NCBI GenBank assembly: GCA_021813445.1
Contig: JAKAKP010000146.1
Span: forward strand, 1 to 60,466
DNA: 60,466 nucleotides
From: Deltaproteobacteria bacterium
Lineage (GTDB): Bacteria; Desulfobacterota; Desulfobaccia; Desulfobaccales; 0-14-0-80-60-11
Direction: 5' to 3'
The notes under the pieces are model-generated. The model had not been told where the DNA came from and made no database searches. It was given only the letters and a program-made list of their open reading frames with translations. Position numbers and translations under genes: made by a program. This document shows, piece by piece, positions 16,310 through 24,286 of this stretch. Position 1 is the stretch's first letter. Every line of letters begins with the position of its first letter.

Positions 16310-17590
16310 TTAAATATCCGGGGTGGGCACATCCTTCCAGGCCGTGCCCCGGCCCACCGGCTTGGCCTGGACGATCTGGCCGTTGCGGGTGTCCAGGTCA
16401 ATGTAGCCCACCGGGGTCTTCACCGTACCCCCGGCCAGCAGACCGCTGCCGGAGATATGCCCGGGCTGGCGGTGATCGATCTCCACCAGGATGACCCGCC
16501 GGTAGGGACAGGAGTCGCAATTAAGGTCGGCATGGTTGATCTGCAAGGGGCAGTGATGCCGCCGGGCCAGGGCCGGGTCCATGCCGTGCATGGCCGCCAT
16601 GTGGGTCATGGGCGAACTGCGGAGATGGGCGAAGGGGTGCAGCACCCAGTCCGTGATCAAGGCCACGGTATGATGCTGCTTGAAGAGATGGAAATGCCCG
16701 CCCGTGTCGGCGATCATCCCCTGCATGACATAGTCCGCGGGCATCAAGTAACCCAGATAATCCTTGTCGGCCTGGAGGAAAGAGATTTCCCCATTCTCGG
16801 CCGCGGTGTCAATGCCGTTGATGGCCTCCTGGGCCAGGGGGCCGTCTTCAGGGAGAATGGACACCAGCGTCAAATTGTGGCCTGTGGTTAAAGGCAGGGA
16901 GTCCAAGGTGATGTTCCGGAGCAGGACGCCGCTGCCCATGACCAGGACCACCATCAGGACCGGGATGACCACATGCTGCAGGGCCGGAGCAGGGACCAGG
17001 CGCTGGAAGATTCTGCCTAAAGGCCTTTCTATGACCCGGGGCAGGAACATGCCGGAGCCGTTCATGTATTGCCGGTAAGAATCCCCATACTGGTTCTGCA
17101 TGCGCCGTTCTTCGTCCAGGGCCAGGAAGTAGTAAAGGACGACCATCAGCGACAGGCTGGCCAGGACGATGAAACGGGGCCAGAGGATGGCCATGCCGAG
17201 GCCCCAGACCCCCAGCAGGAGGTACTGGGGATGCCGGATTTTTTGGTACAGCCCCCGGGAAGCGATGCCCCAATGAAAGATTTTCCCCAGATACACCTGG
17301 AGGGCGCAGATGCTGAAGCCCAAGAGGCCGACAACGAACAAGACGGAGCCGGTGATGCGCACCACCTGCAGGAAGGTGGTGGGGGGCAGGATCATGTGGG
17401 GCAGGAAGAACATGGTGGCCCAGCGGGTGGCCGCGTGCTGGCCCAGAAAGTTGAAGATGGGGCTGAACACCGAGTAAAAGAAAAACGCGAAGGGGCTGAT
17501 CATGATCATCACTTCCAGGGCCATGACGATAAAGACCATGATGCCGCCGTATGCCGCAATTTTCTTGGCTAACGACCTGGGCGCTTCCAT
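16310..17590 (-). CDS. ICMT/PEMT-like membrane methyltransferase with novel C-terminal domain
   Basis: A 426-residue membrane protein. Four to five helices occupy residues 10-190. Within them RGLYQKIRHPQYLLLGVWG and LALDEERRMQNQYGDSYRQY form the cofactor signature of isoprenylcysteine carboxyl methyltransferase/phospholipid N-methyltransferase-like enzymes. After another helix (about 212-228) comes a soluble domain of about 200 residues that I do not recognise. It is rich in His and has CPLQINHADLNCDSCPYRR (C-x10-C-x2-C), a possible metal or heme site. The second domain is likely outside the cytoplasm. The substrate is unknown. The gene stands alone between repeats. Confidence 0.75.
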   Translation of the reverse strand: MEAPRSLAKKIAAYGGIMVFIVMALEVMIMISPFAFFFYSVFSPIFNFLGQHAATRWATMFFLPHMILPPTTFLQVVRITGSVLFVVGLLGFSICALQVYLGKIFHWGIASRGLYQKIRHPQYLLLGVWGLGMAILWPRFIVLASLSLMVVLYYFLALDEERRMQNQYGDSYRQYMNGSGMFLPRVIERPLGRIFQRLVPAPALQHVVIPVLMVVLVMGSGVLLRNITLDSLPLTTGHNLTLVSILPEDGPLAQEAINGIDTAAENGEISFLQADKDYLGYLMPADYVMQGMIADTGGHFHLFKQHHTVALITDWVLHPFAHLRSSPMTHMAAMHGMDPALARRHHCPLQINHADLNCDSCPYRRVILVEIDHRQPGHISGSGLLAGGTVKTPVGYIDLDTRNGQIVQAKPVGRGTAWKDVPTPDI

Positions 17591-17605
17591 GATTATCCTC
17601 CGGCA

Positions 17606-17673
17606 TTAATTCCTGTAAGGGCGCACCTTTTGGTGCGACCGTCCAGGGGCGGACACACGGGTCCGCCCCTACA
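17606..17673. repeat. Short hairpin repeat related to the MITE interior
   Basis: Contains GGGCGCACCTTTTGGTGCG and GGGGCGGACACACGGGTCCG followed by CCCCTAC. The second hairpin closely resembles the inner hairpins of the 13756 and 15976 elements. Confidence 0.6.
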
Positions 17674-17743
17674 TTAAGAACCCCGGGGATTGCCGGATTC
17701 GGCGCTTAATAAAAAGAAAATTGCCGGATAGGTCGCCCCCCTG

Positions 17744-18466
17744 TTAAATCTCCAGGCCGTCGGCGCCGTCTCCCAGATAAGCCTCCTGGAGGTGGGGATG
17801 GGCCAGCAGTGCCGGGCCGGTGCCTTCCAGGGCCAGGCGGCCGTTCTCCAGCACATAGCCATAGTGCGCGATTTCCAGGGCCGCGGCCGCATTTTGCTCC
17901 ACCAGGAGGATGGTGACCCCTTGCTCATTGAGTTGGCGGATGATGTGCAACACTTCCTTGACGATCAACGGCGCCAGGCCCAGGGAAGGCTCATCCAGGA
18001 GCAGCAGCCGGGGGCGGGACATCAAAGCCCGGCCCAGGGCCAGCATCTGCTGTTCGCCGCCGCTCAAGGTGCCGGCGCCCTGGCTCCGCCGCTCTTCCAG
18101 GCGGGAAAACAGGTGGTAGACTCTGTTCAAGTCCGGCAGCCAGGCCTCTTTTTTCCGGAAATAGGCCCCCAGGAGCAGGTTTTCCTCCACCGTCAGGTTG
18201 GCAAAGATGCGGCGGCCCTCGGGCACCACTGCCAGACCCCGGCGGATAATGGCGTGGGTCTGCTGTCCCTGGATTTCCTTGCCGGCCAGGATAATGCGCC
18301 CGGCCCGGGGGGGAGCCAGGCCGCTGATGGCCCGGATGGCGGTAGTCTTGCCCGCACCGTTGGCCCCCAGCAGGGCCACAATCTGCCCCCGGGGGACCGC
18401 AAAACTGACCCCGTCCAGGGCCTTGATGGCGCCGTAGGCTACCTGTAAATCGAGGATCTCAAGCAT
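17744..18466 (-). CDS. livF: Branched-chain amino acid ABC transporter ATPase LivF
   Basis: One of two cytoplasmic ATPases of a LIV-type importer (high-affinity uptake of leucine, isoleucine, valine or related compounds). Walker A GANGAGKTTAIRA, signature LSGGEQQMLALGRAL, Walker B LLLLDEPSLGLAP, followed by ITILLVEQNAAAAL-type switch region. The 240-residue length and the pattern VVPEGRRIFANLTVEENL are typical of LivF. It follows livG on the same strand after a 150-bp gap that holds a very stable hairpin repeat. Confidence 0.93.
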   Translation of the reverse strand: MLEILDLQVAYGAIKALDGVSFAVPRGQIVALLGANGAGKTTAIRAISGLAPPRAGRIILAGKEIQGQQTHAIIRRGLAVVPEGRRIFANLTVEENLLLGAYFRKKEAWLPDLNRVYHLFSRLEERRSQGAGTLSGGEQQMLALGRALMSRPRLLLLDEPSLGLAPLIVKEVLHIIRQLNEQGVTILLVEQNAAAALEIAHYGYVLENGRLALEGTGPALLAHPHLQEAYLGDGADGLEI

Positions 18467-18475
18467 AAAAGGCTT

Positions 18476-18602
18476 TCACCACAGAGGCACAGAGAGCACA
18501 GAGGAGCACAGAGAAAAGAAATTTTATTCTTGGCGCTGAAAGCGCCAAGAATAAAAAATCCTTCTCTGTGTATCTCTGTGCCCTCTGTGTCTCCGTGGTT
18601 AA
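18476..18602. repeat. Large palindromic CACAGAG repeat between livG and livF
   Basis: Left half CACCACAGAGGCACAGAGAG and right half ending CTCTGTGTCTCCGTGG are inverted copies of CACAGAG-type words, surrounding a perfect 16-bp hairpin (separate entry). The same word family (GCAGAGACGCAGAG) occurs at 36660-36748. Confidence 0.85.
18522..18556 (-). terminator. Perfect 16-bp hairpin, possible (bidirectional) terminator inside liv operon
   Basis: TTTTATTCTTGGCGCT (18522-18537), loop GAA, AGCGCCAAGAATAAAA (18541-18556). The arms start and end in A/T runs, so either strand gives a GC-core stem followed by several Ts. Lying between livG and livF it may reduce livF expression or stabilise the upstream mRNA. 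Confidence 0.5.
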
Positions 18603-18617
18603 TCTTTTCATTTTTTT

Positions 18618-19376
18618 CTATTTTCCTAGATACGCCCGGATCACTTCCGGGTGGCGGCGCACCTCGTTAGGCGGGCCGGAGGCGATGGTGAGGCCGTGGT
18701 TCAGCACCGTCAGGTGTTGGCACAGATTCATGACCAGCCGCAGGTTATGTTCGATCAAGAGGATGGTGAGGCGGTGCTCCTGATGGATGGCCTTGAGGAA
18801 GTCCAGCAATTCCAGGGTTTCCTGGGGGTTGAGGCCGGCCGCGGGTTCATCCAGGAGCAGGAGCCGGGGCTCCGTGGCCAAAGCCCGGGTGATCTCCAGG
18901 CGGCGCTGATGGCCATAAGGGAGCTGCCCGGCTTTTTCGTGGGCCACCGCGGCCAGGCCCACTTCCACCAGCAGGGCCTGGCTCCGGGCCACAAATTCCC
19001 GCTCTTCCCGCAGATAGCCGGGGCAGCGCAGGGCCGCCTGCCACCAGGCAGCCCGGCTGCGGCCCTGGCATCCCACCAGGACGTTGTCCAGGACCGTTAA
19101 TTCCTCAAACAGGCGGATATTCTGGAAGGTGCGGGCTATCCCCAGGAGGGTGATCTGCTCTGGAGGGAGCCCGGTGATGCTGGCGCCGTTGAATAAAATT
19201 TCCCCCCCGGTGGGTTGGAGAAAACCGCTCAAGAGATTAAAGACCGTGGTTTTCCCCGCGCCGTTGGGGCCGATGAGACCGTGGAGGCCGCACTCGGGAA
19301 TCTTAAGATTAAGCTCCTCCAGGGCCAGGAGGCCCCCGAAGCTCCTGCCTAAATTGCGGGTTTCAAGCAGCATCAT
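18618..19376 (-). CDS. livG: Branched-chain amino acid ABC transporter ATPase LivG
   Basis: Second ATPase of the LIV-type importer, 252 residues. Walker A GPNGAGKTTVFNLLSG, the LivG-type signature LPYGHQRRLEITRAL, Walker B LLLLDEPAAGLNP and ILLIEHNLRLVM. The early motif FGGLLALEELNLKIPE is usual. Two successive ATGs (19376, 19373) are possible; the first overlaps the end of livM by 14 bases, indicating translational coupling. Confidence 0.93.
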   Translation of the reverse strand: MMLLETRNLGRSFGGLLALEELNLKIPECGLHGLIGPNGAGKTTVFNLLSGFLQPTGGEILFNGASITGLPPEQITLLGIARTFQNIRLFEELTVLDNVLVGCQGRSRAAWWQAALRCPGYLREEREFVARSQALLVEVGLAAVAHEKAGQLPYGHQRRLEITRALATEPRLLLLDEPAAGLNPQETLELLDFLKAIHQEHRLTILLIEHNLRLVMNLCQHLTVLNHGLTIASGPPNEVRRHPEVIRAYLGK

Positions 19377-20406
19377 ATTTATAACGACGCCAAAAGCGCT
19401 TCAAACCTTCCCAGGAAAATTCCCGGCGGCCCAACAGACCCCGCCGGAAATAAATAATCACCAATAATAGCAGCAGAGAAAAGATGACCATGCGCATGCC
19501 GGGGATGCCGGGGATGTGCAGCCCCAGGAGCACCTGGGGCTCCTCCACCACCCGCAGCCATTCCCCGGCCACGGTGAAGAGGATGGCGGCGAGGACCGCG
19601 CCGGTGGTGGACCCCAGGCCCCCCACGACAATGATAATCAACAGGTTAAAGGTGAGAAAAAAATTGAAGAACGACGGGGAGATGGTGGTGATCAAGTGGG
19701 CCAGCAGCCCGCCCCCCACCCCGAAGAAAAAGGCGCTGAGGATATACGCCAGCAGCAGGTGGCGGAAAGTATTTAGGCCCATGGCCCGGGCCGCGGTTTC
19801 ATCATCCCGGATGGCCTTCAAGGCTCGGCCGTAACCGGAATTTACCAGGGCGGTGATGCAGGCCACCGTGGCCACCGCCGCCCCCCAGGACCACCAGAGG
19901 TTGGTGTAGGGAATCAGGCCCGTCAACCCCAGGGAGCCGTTGGTCAGCCCCTGGAGGTTGTTGGCCAGCACCCGCACCACCTCCCCGAAACCCAGGGTGA
20001 CGATGGCCAGATAATCCCCGCGTACCCGGAAGACCGGGAAACCGGTGAGAAAGCCGCAGGCCGCGGCCACCAGCCCGCCGGCCAGCAGTGCCAGGGGAAA
20101 AGGCAGGGTGATCTGGCTCAGGGGCCAATAGAGGGGGGTAATCAGGAAATTGGCCGCCTTTTCGGCAGGAGGCAGGGTCAGGAGCGCAGCCGTGTAAGCC
20201 CCCAGCGCGATAAAGGCATTGGGCCCCAGATGGAGCTGGCCGCAGACGCCGTTGATCAGATTGTAGCTCACCGCCAGGATGATGAAGACCGCGATGTTGT
20301 TCAGCAGCCGCACCTGGTATTCGTCACCCCAGCGGTTCGCGGCCGCCAGCAGGAGGGCCAGGAGAGCCAAAGCGGCGATATTGAGAAAGACTTTGCGAAT
20401 GGCCAA
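19363..20406 (-). CDS. livM: Branched-chain amino acid ABC transporter permease LivM
   Basis: Inner-membrane permease of about 347 residues with roughly 8-10 helices. The LivM hallmarks are NLINGVCGQLHLGPNAFIALGAY near 49-71 (key part GQLHLGPNAF), FRVRGDYLAIVTLGFGEVVR, RDDETAARAMGLN (the coupling helix that contacts the ATPase) and VVGGLGSTTGAVLAA. It pairs with LivH to form the channel. The end overlaps livG. Confidence 0.93.
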   Translation of the reverse strand: MAIRKVFLNIAALALLALLLAAANRWGDEYQVRLLNNIAVFIILAVSYNLINGVCGQLHLGPNAFIALGAYTAALLTLPPAEKAANFLITPLYWPLSQITLPFPLALLAGGLVAAACGFLTGFPVFRVRGDYLAIVTLGFGEVVRVLANNLQGLTNGSLGLTGLIPYTNLWWSWGAAVATVACITALVNSGYGRALKAIRDDETAARAMGLNTFRHLLLAYILSAFFFGVGGGLLAHLITTISPSFFNFFLTFNLLIIIVVGGLGSTTGAVLAAILFTVAGEWLRVVEEPQVLLGLHIPGIPGMRMVIFSLLLLLVIIYFRRGLLGRREFSWEGLKRFWRRYKYDAA

Positions 20407-20473
20407 TACTCCTCAGGGGTCAGTTGATAGAGTTCCTCATTAGGCCCTGGCTCACCAAAAATCTAATATATTT

Positions 20474-20560
20474 AAAGTCCGCTTAGGAAAAAGGGGGATT
20501 TATCGTGTTCTCCAGCGCTTACCAAATCCCCCCTAACCCCCCTTTTTCAAAGGGGGGGAT
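20474..20560. repeat. C-rich/G-rich palindromic repeat between livH and livM
   Basis: Contains AAAAAGGGGGATTTATCG, AAATCCCCCCTAACCCCCC and TTTTTCAAAGGGGGGG. Same family as 16181-16229, 25702-25782 and 31362-31452. It splits the liv operon (245-bp gap). Confidence 0.75.
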
Positions 20561-20651
20561 AAGAGCTGGTTGCCACCGGCCCAAAAGCATTTTTAACCGC
20601 CTAATAGCCGTCAACATCTGGCCCCTAATCCCTGATCCCTGGCCCCTGTTT

Positions 20652-21548
20652 TTAAAGTTTCTCCTCCCCCAGTGTCTCTCCCATCAGGCCGGTGGGGCGG
20701 ACCAGGAGGAGGATGATCAGCAACCCGAAGGCCAGGGCGTCCCGGTAGCCGCTCCAGGACGGAAACAGGGCGACAATGAGGATCTCCAGGAGCCCCAGCA
20801 GCAAGCCGCCCACCACGGCCCCCGCGAGATTGCCGATCCCCCCCAGGACCGCGGCGATAAAGGCCTTGAGGCCCGGCAGGATACCCATGAAGGGGTTGAC
20901 CTGGGGGTATTTCATGGCCCAGAGCAGGCCCCCGGCCCCGGCCAGAAGCGACCCCACCAGGAAGGTAAAAGAGATGATGCGGTTGACGTTGATCCCCAGG
21001 AGTGAAGTGGTTTCCAGGCTCCAGGAGATGGCCCGCATGGCCCGGCCGATTCGGGTGCGGTAGACGATGAAGAAGAGGAGGGCCAGGAGGACCGCGGTGG
21101 CTGCCGGGATCAACAGGCTGAGGCGGGGGATGAAGAGCCCGCCCCAATGCCAGACGCCGGTAAAAAGCGCGGGCGCGGGAAAGGGCTGGGACCGGCCCCC
21201 GGCCAGCACCAGGGCCAGATTTTCCAACAGAAACGAGGCGGCGATGGCGGAAATCAGCAAGGAAATGCGGGGGGCGCGGCGCAAGGGCCGGTAGGCGCCC
21301 CGTTCCAACAATACTCCCAGGAGGCCCGTCAGGCCCACGGCCAGGCCGAAGGCCACCGGCCAGGGCCAGCTAAAGAGCCCCACCCCCATGACGCCGATAT
21401 AGGCCGCGACCATGAGCAGGTCCCCGTGGGCGAAGTTGATGAGCCTGAGGATGCCGTAGACCATGGTGTAGCCGATGGCGATGAGGGCATAAAGCGAGCC
21501 CAGGGAGAGGCCGTTGATGAGCTGTTGGATGAGGGTGGTGAGGTCCAT
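20652..21548 (-). CDS. livH: Branched-chain amino acid ABC transporter permease LivH
   Basis: Inner-membrane permease of 298 residues, first gene of the livH-livM-livG-livF series. Motifs: NGLSLGSLYALIAIGYTMVYG, RLINFAHGDLLMVAAYIG, RAISWSLETTSLLGIN (coupling region) and AAVLGGIGNLAGAVVGG. A LivJ/LivK-type periplasmic binding protein is not encoded next to the permeases; it must be elsewhere. No clear ribosome binding site precedes the ATG. Confidence 0.93.
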   Translation of the reverse strand: MDLTTLIQQLINGLSLGSLYALIAIGYTMVYGILRLINFAHGDLLMVAAYIGVMGVGLFSWPWPVAFGLAVGLTGLLGVLLERGAYRPLRRAPRISLLISAIAASFLLENLALVLAGGRSQPFPAPALFTGVWHWGGLFIPRLSLLIPAATAVLLALLFFIVYRTRIGRAMRAISWSLETTSLLGINVNRIISFTFLVGSLLAGAGGLLWAMKYPQVNPFMGILPGLKAFIAAVLGGIGNLAGAVVGGLLLGLLEILIVALFPSWSGYRDALAFGLLIILLLVRPTGLMGETLGEEKL

Positions 21549-21675
21549 GGTATAATTTGCCGCGGTCAGCTTTCAGCTAAAAGAAGTAGAAGTGTCATCC
21601 GGTTTCATAGGTGCAGGGGGAGGGAAATGGCATTGGTCAGACCCCGCCCTGATGATGCTCCGTTCTCCCCAAAAT

Positions 21676-21697
21676 AATTCTCAGCCTTTTAAGGCTA
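21676..21697 (-). terminator. Weak hairpin after apgM
   Basis: On the minus strand AGCCTT-AA-AAGGCT (21683-21696) is followed by GAGAATTATTTT. The stem is only six pairs and the T tract is interrupted, so this is a tentative terminator for the apgM transcript. Confidence 0.3.
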
Positions 21698-21721
21698 GCC
21701 GCTGAAAGCTGACAGCTTCGC

Positions 21722-22945
21722 CTAGTCTCCAATCAGCCTTGATAATCCCAACAAATTGATAATCTCCGGCATCACCTGCAGCCCCGTGAGCCGCCCCAGG
21801 CCGCCCCGGGCGCAGGAACGTTCGCCAAAGGTGGTGATGTGGTCCGTGCGCACCAGGCCCTCGCCGATCATCATCAGGGGCACCGGGTCCCCGGAGTGGC
21901 GCTTCAGGGCGCAAGGGGTGGAGTGGTCAGCGGTCACCGCCAGGAGGAAGGGCGCATCCAGGAGGAGCCCGGCCGCGGCGTCGATCCGCTCGATAAAGGC
22001 GAGTTTGCCCCGATAATCTCCGTCTTCCCCGTAGGTGTCAGTGGCCTTGACATGGACAAAAGCGAAGTCGTAGGTACCTTGCAAGGCGTGGAGCGCGGCC
22101 TTAAACTTGGCGGCGATGTCGGTATCAGGCAGGCCCGTGGCTCCGGAGACCTTAAATACGTCCATGCCGGTGAAGGCACCGAGGCCCTTGTATAAACCGC
22201 CCCCGGCAATGGCGCAGGCCCGAAGGCCATAGCGCTTTTCAAAAGGCTCGATCTTCTTGTAATAGCCCGCGCCCCGGGCCAGGAGATAATTGGCCGCAGG
22301 TTTGCCCTGCTTGAGGCGTTCCACATTGAGAGGGTTATTTTTCAGAAGGCGGTGGGCTTCGGTGAGGAAATGGTTGAGCACATGGGCAGTGAAGGCCGCC
22401 TTTTTCGAGTCCTCCAGGGGAAGGGCGGCGTGCACCTTGACACCCACTTCATGGGGGTCATTGTCGCTGATGAGGCTGCTCAGACCCGGGCCCCGAAGGA
22501 TGACGCCGACCCGGTGGCCGGTGCCGGGTTGGGCCAGCATGGTAATGCCCTGATAATGGAGGCCGTTCAGCTCCTGGACAAAGGGACCGGTATCACTGAT
22601 CCGCCCGGCCCGGCGGTCCGTGACCACCAGGTTTTCATCCACCGTGCCGAGGTTGCCCCGGAAGGCCACGTCGCCTTCTTCCAGTTCCATGCCCAAACCC
22701 GCCACTTCGATGGTGCCCCGGCCGGTGTAGTATTGGTCGATGTCGTAGCCGAGAATAGCCAGATGGCTGGTGTCGCTGCCAGGGCGCAGCCCCAGGCCGA
22801 TGGCGTTCATGACGCCGCACACCCCCCGGGTGGCCAGGGTGTCGAGGTTGGGGGTACGGGCCGCTTCCAGAGGGGTCAGCCACCCCAAATCCTTGATGGG
22901 CCGGTCTCCCAGGCCATCCATGACCAAGAGCATGGCTTTGTGCAT
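21722..22945 (-). CDS. apgM: Archaeal-type cofactor-independent phosphoglycerate mutase
   Basis: A cytoplasmic alkaline-phosphatase-fold enzyme interconverting 3- and 2-phosphoglycerate in glycolysis and gluconeogenesis, ApgM type (407 residues). Visible signatures: LLVMDGLGDRP with the first metal Asp, LTPLEAARTPNLD, LGLRPGSDTSHLAILGYD carrying the active-site Ser, YTGRGTIEVAGLG, HVKATDTYGEDGDY and LAVTADHSTPC with metal ligands. The ATG at 22945 is preceded by AAGGAG at good spacing. It is monocistronic or nearly so. Confidence 0.94.
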   Translation of the reverse strand: MHKAMLLVMDGLGDRPIKDLGWLTPLEAARTPNLDTLATRGVCGVMNAIGLGLRPGSDTSHLAILGYDIDQYYTGRGTIEVAGLGMELEEGDVAFRGNLGTVDENLVVTDRRAGRISDTGPFVQELNGLHYQGITMLAQPGTGHRVGVILRGPGLSSLISDNDPHEVGVKVHAALPLEDSKKAAFTAHVLNHFLTEAHRLLKNNPLNVERLKQGKPAANYLLARGAGYYKKIEPFEKRYGLRACAIAGGGLYKGLGAFTGMDVFKVSGATGLPDTDIAAKFKAALHALQGTYDFAFVHVKATDTYGEDGDYRGKLAFIERIDAAAGLLLDAPFLLAVTADHSTPCALKRHSGDPVPLMMIGEGLVRTDHITTFGERSCARGGLGRLTGLQVMPEIINLLGLSRLIGD

Positions 22946-23038
22946 GAGCTGCTCCTTTATGGTTAAAGGTTGTTTCGGAGTAGCATTAATATTGATTGAA
23001 CCGGTTTTTTATTCCCTCATCCTGACGGCATTGGTCGG

Positions 23039-23503
23039 TTATCGCGTGACAATCAATATCACCAGCCAGGCAACCGCAAGGAGAAACGGGGAGAAAAGAA
23101 GATACCAGCGGGACGGAATGCCGCCAAAGATGCGCACCCACCAACGTGCTTTTTTCCTCTGCTCCGAAGTTTCGAGAATGGAAAAACGGGGGTCATCTGG
23201 ATAATGATTTTGCAGTTCCAACATTTTCACTTGCCAAATATCCTGAAAAAGAGAGGTCCTGCCTATCGAAAACGTCCAAATTGCACTAAAAACCGCCCCG
23301 GCGGTATAAACCACCCATTTGTCTGCCGTGAATCCCCCGGAAACGTTAATGGCAGAAACCAGCAGAGCATTGACGGCTAACAGCACCTGGAGCTTGGTGG
23401 TCTTGATGGGATTTTCACCTTTCCAGAGATCCAACAAGATCTTATAGCTCTCATAGTCTGCCTCTTTGTCCCGTCCTTTGGGAATTCTACCTGGTTCTGA
23501 CAT
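23039..23503 (-). CDS. Small membrane protein of unknown function
   Basis: A 154-residue protein with hydrophobic helices near 42-60, 66-85 and 130-152. Before and between them are polar stretches DYESYKILLDLWKGEN, WTFSIGRTSLFQDIW and LELQNHYPDDPRF. The layout resembles the small octameric RipA-type membrane proteins, but I am not certain. The ATG at 23503 is chosen because AAGGAG lies 8 bases upstream; a longer frame from 23530 would overlap the preceding gene. It begins 10 bases after the Ntn-hydrolase gene, suggesting co-transcription. Confidence 0.7.
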   Translation of the reverse strand: MSEPGRIPKGRDKEADYESYKILLDLWKGENPIKTTKLQVLLAVNALLVSAINVSGGFTADKWVVYTAGAVFSAIWTFSIGRTSLFQDIWQVKMLELQNHYPDDPRFSILETSEQRKKARWWVRIFGGIPSRWYLLFSPFLLAVAWLVILIVTR

Positions 23504-23513
23504 ACCCATCTCC

Positions 23514-24143
23514 TTATCCGAGGGTGACATTTCGATATCCTTCAGGAGTTATGATGGCGTAATAATATGGCGGTCCCACCTCCTCCTTGAGCTGCGCCTG
23601 TTTTTCCAGAAATTCCTGGCTCATTGCCAGCAATCGGTCCGGGGGCGAACCTGCCGCCAGGGCCTGAAAAAGCCGCATCTCCATGCCCAAGTTCCGGGGC
23701 ATGACCACCAGGTTGCTTACCGGCGCCGGGCGCAGGGGCAGTTCGTTTTCTTCACTTCCCAACAGCAGCAGTTGGAAACCGGGGGGCGGCTGGTCCGGTC
23801 CATATCCCGCCAGGATGAAATAGAGGTAGCGGAAGCCCTCGGGCTCCGGGCCGTGCTTTTGCAAGTGGAGGTCATAACCCCGGGAGAGAAAGAGGGTAGC
23901 AAATTCGGCAATCTCCTCCAGGTCCTCCAATCCCCGGCGGCGCTCGATTTCCCGGCGCAGGGCCAAGGACAGAGGCGCACTGACCCCCGCGCCGCCACTC
24001 AGGATAGCGCAGTTTCGCCCCAGGGGGAATAGCTTGGGCACATTAAAAAATTCCCCCCGGCCCGCGGCGTCAAAGCGGGTGGCGCGGCTGTCCGTGGCCA
24101 GGAAGAGGCCGTACTCGTTGTATCCTGCCAGGGCTTGGGTCAA
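23514..24143 (-). CDS. Proteasome-beta-like Ntn hydrolase
   Basis: I propose a TTG start at 24143, preceded by GAAGGAG at ideal spacing. Removal of Met would expose Thr1 (TQALAGYNEYGLFLATDSRA): Asp17 and the following SRAT match the proteasome beta/HslV catalytic layout, a Lys lies at 36 (VPKLFPLG; Lys33 in the family), and CAILSGGAGVSAPLS matches the GGAADC-type turn. A longer frame from 24248 would put repeat-derived sequence at the N-terminus and bury the Thr. The product (209 residues) is probably a self-compartmentalised or stand-alone threonine peptidase; its unfoldase and substrates are unknown. A catalytically dead Ntn-fold protein is the alternative. Confidence 0.7.
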   Translation of the reverse strand: MTQALAGYNEYGLFLATDSRATRFDAAGRGEFFNVPKLFPLGRNCAILSGGAGVSAPLSLALRREIERRRGLEDLEEIAEFATLFLSRGYDLHLQKHGPEPEGFRYLYFILAGYGPDQPPPGFQLLLLGSEENELPLRPAPVSNLVVMPRNLGMEMRLFQALAAGSPPDRLLAMSQEFLEKQAQLKEEVGPPYYYAIITPEGYRNVTLG

Positions 24144-24189
24144 TGGGGCTCCTTCAACGTGGGGTTTGTAAGGATGAGCCGGGGTGATG

Positions 24190-24262
24190 GTGATCAGTGA
24201 GCAGTAAAGACAAGACCCCTCTATATGCTTTTTCTGCTCACTGCTCACAGCTTACTGCTCAC
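24190..24262. repeat. CTGCTCACTG-type short repeat cluster
   Basis: Words such as GATCAGTGAGCAGTAA (about 24192-24207) and CTGCTCACTGCTCACAGCTT (from 24235) recur at 7330-7360, 25800-25830, 28120-28160 and 41620-41640. Confidence 0.5.
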
Positions 24263-24286
24263 ATTTCCGTCCTCCTCCCCTAACTA

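Noticed and set aside
23504-23530. Longer N-terminus for the small membrane protein (start at 23530)
   Set aside because: It would overlap the preceding stop codon region, while the ATG at 23503 has a properly spaced AAGGAG.
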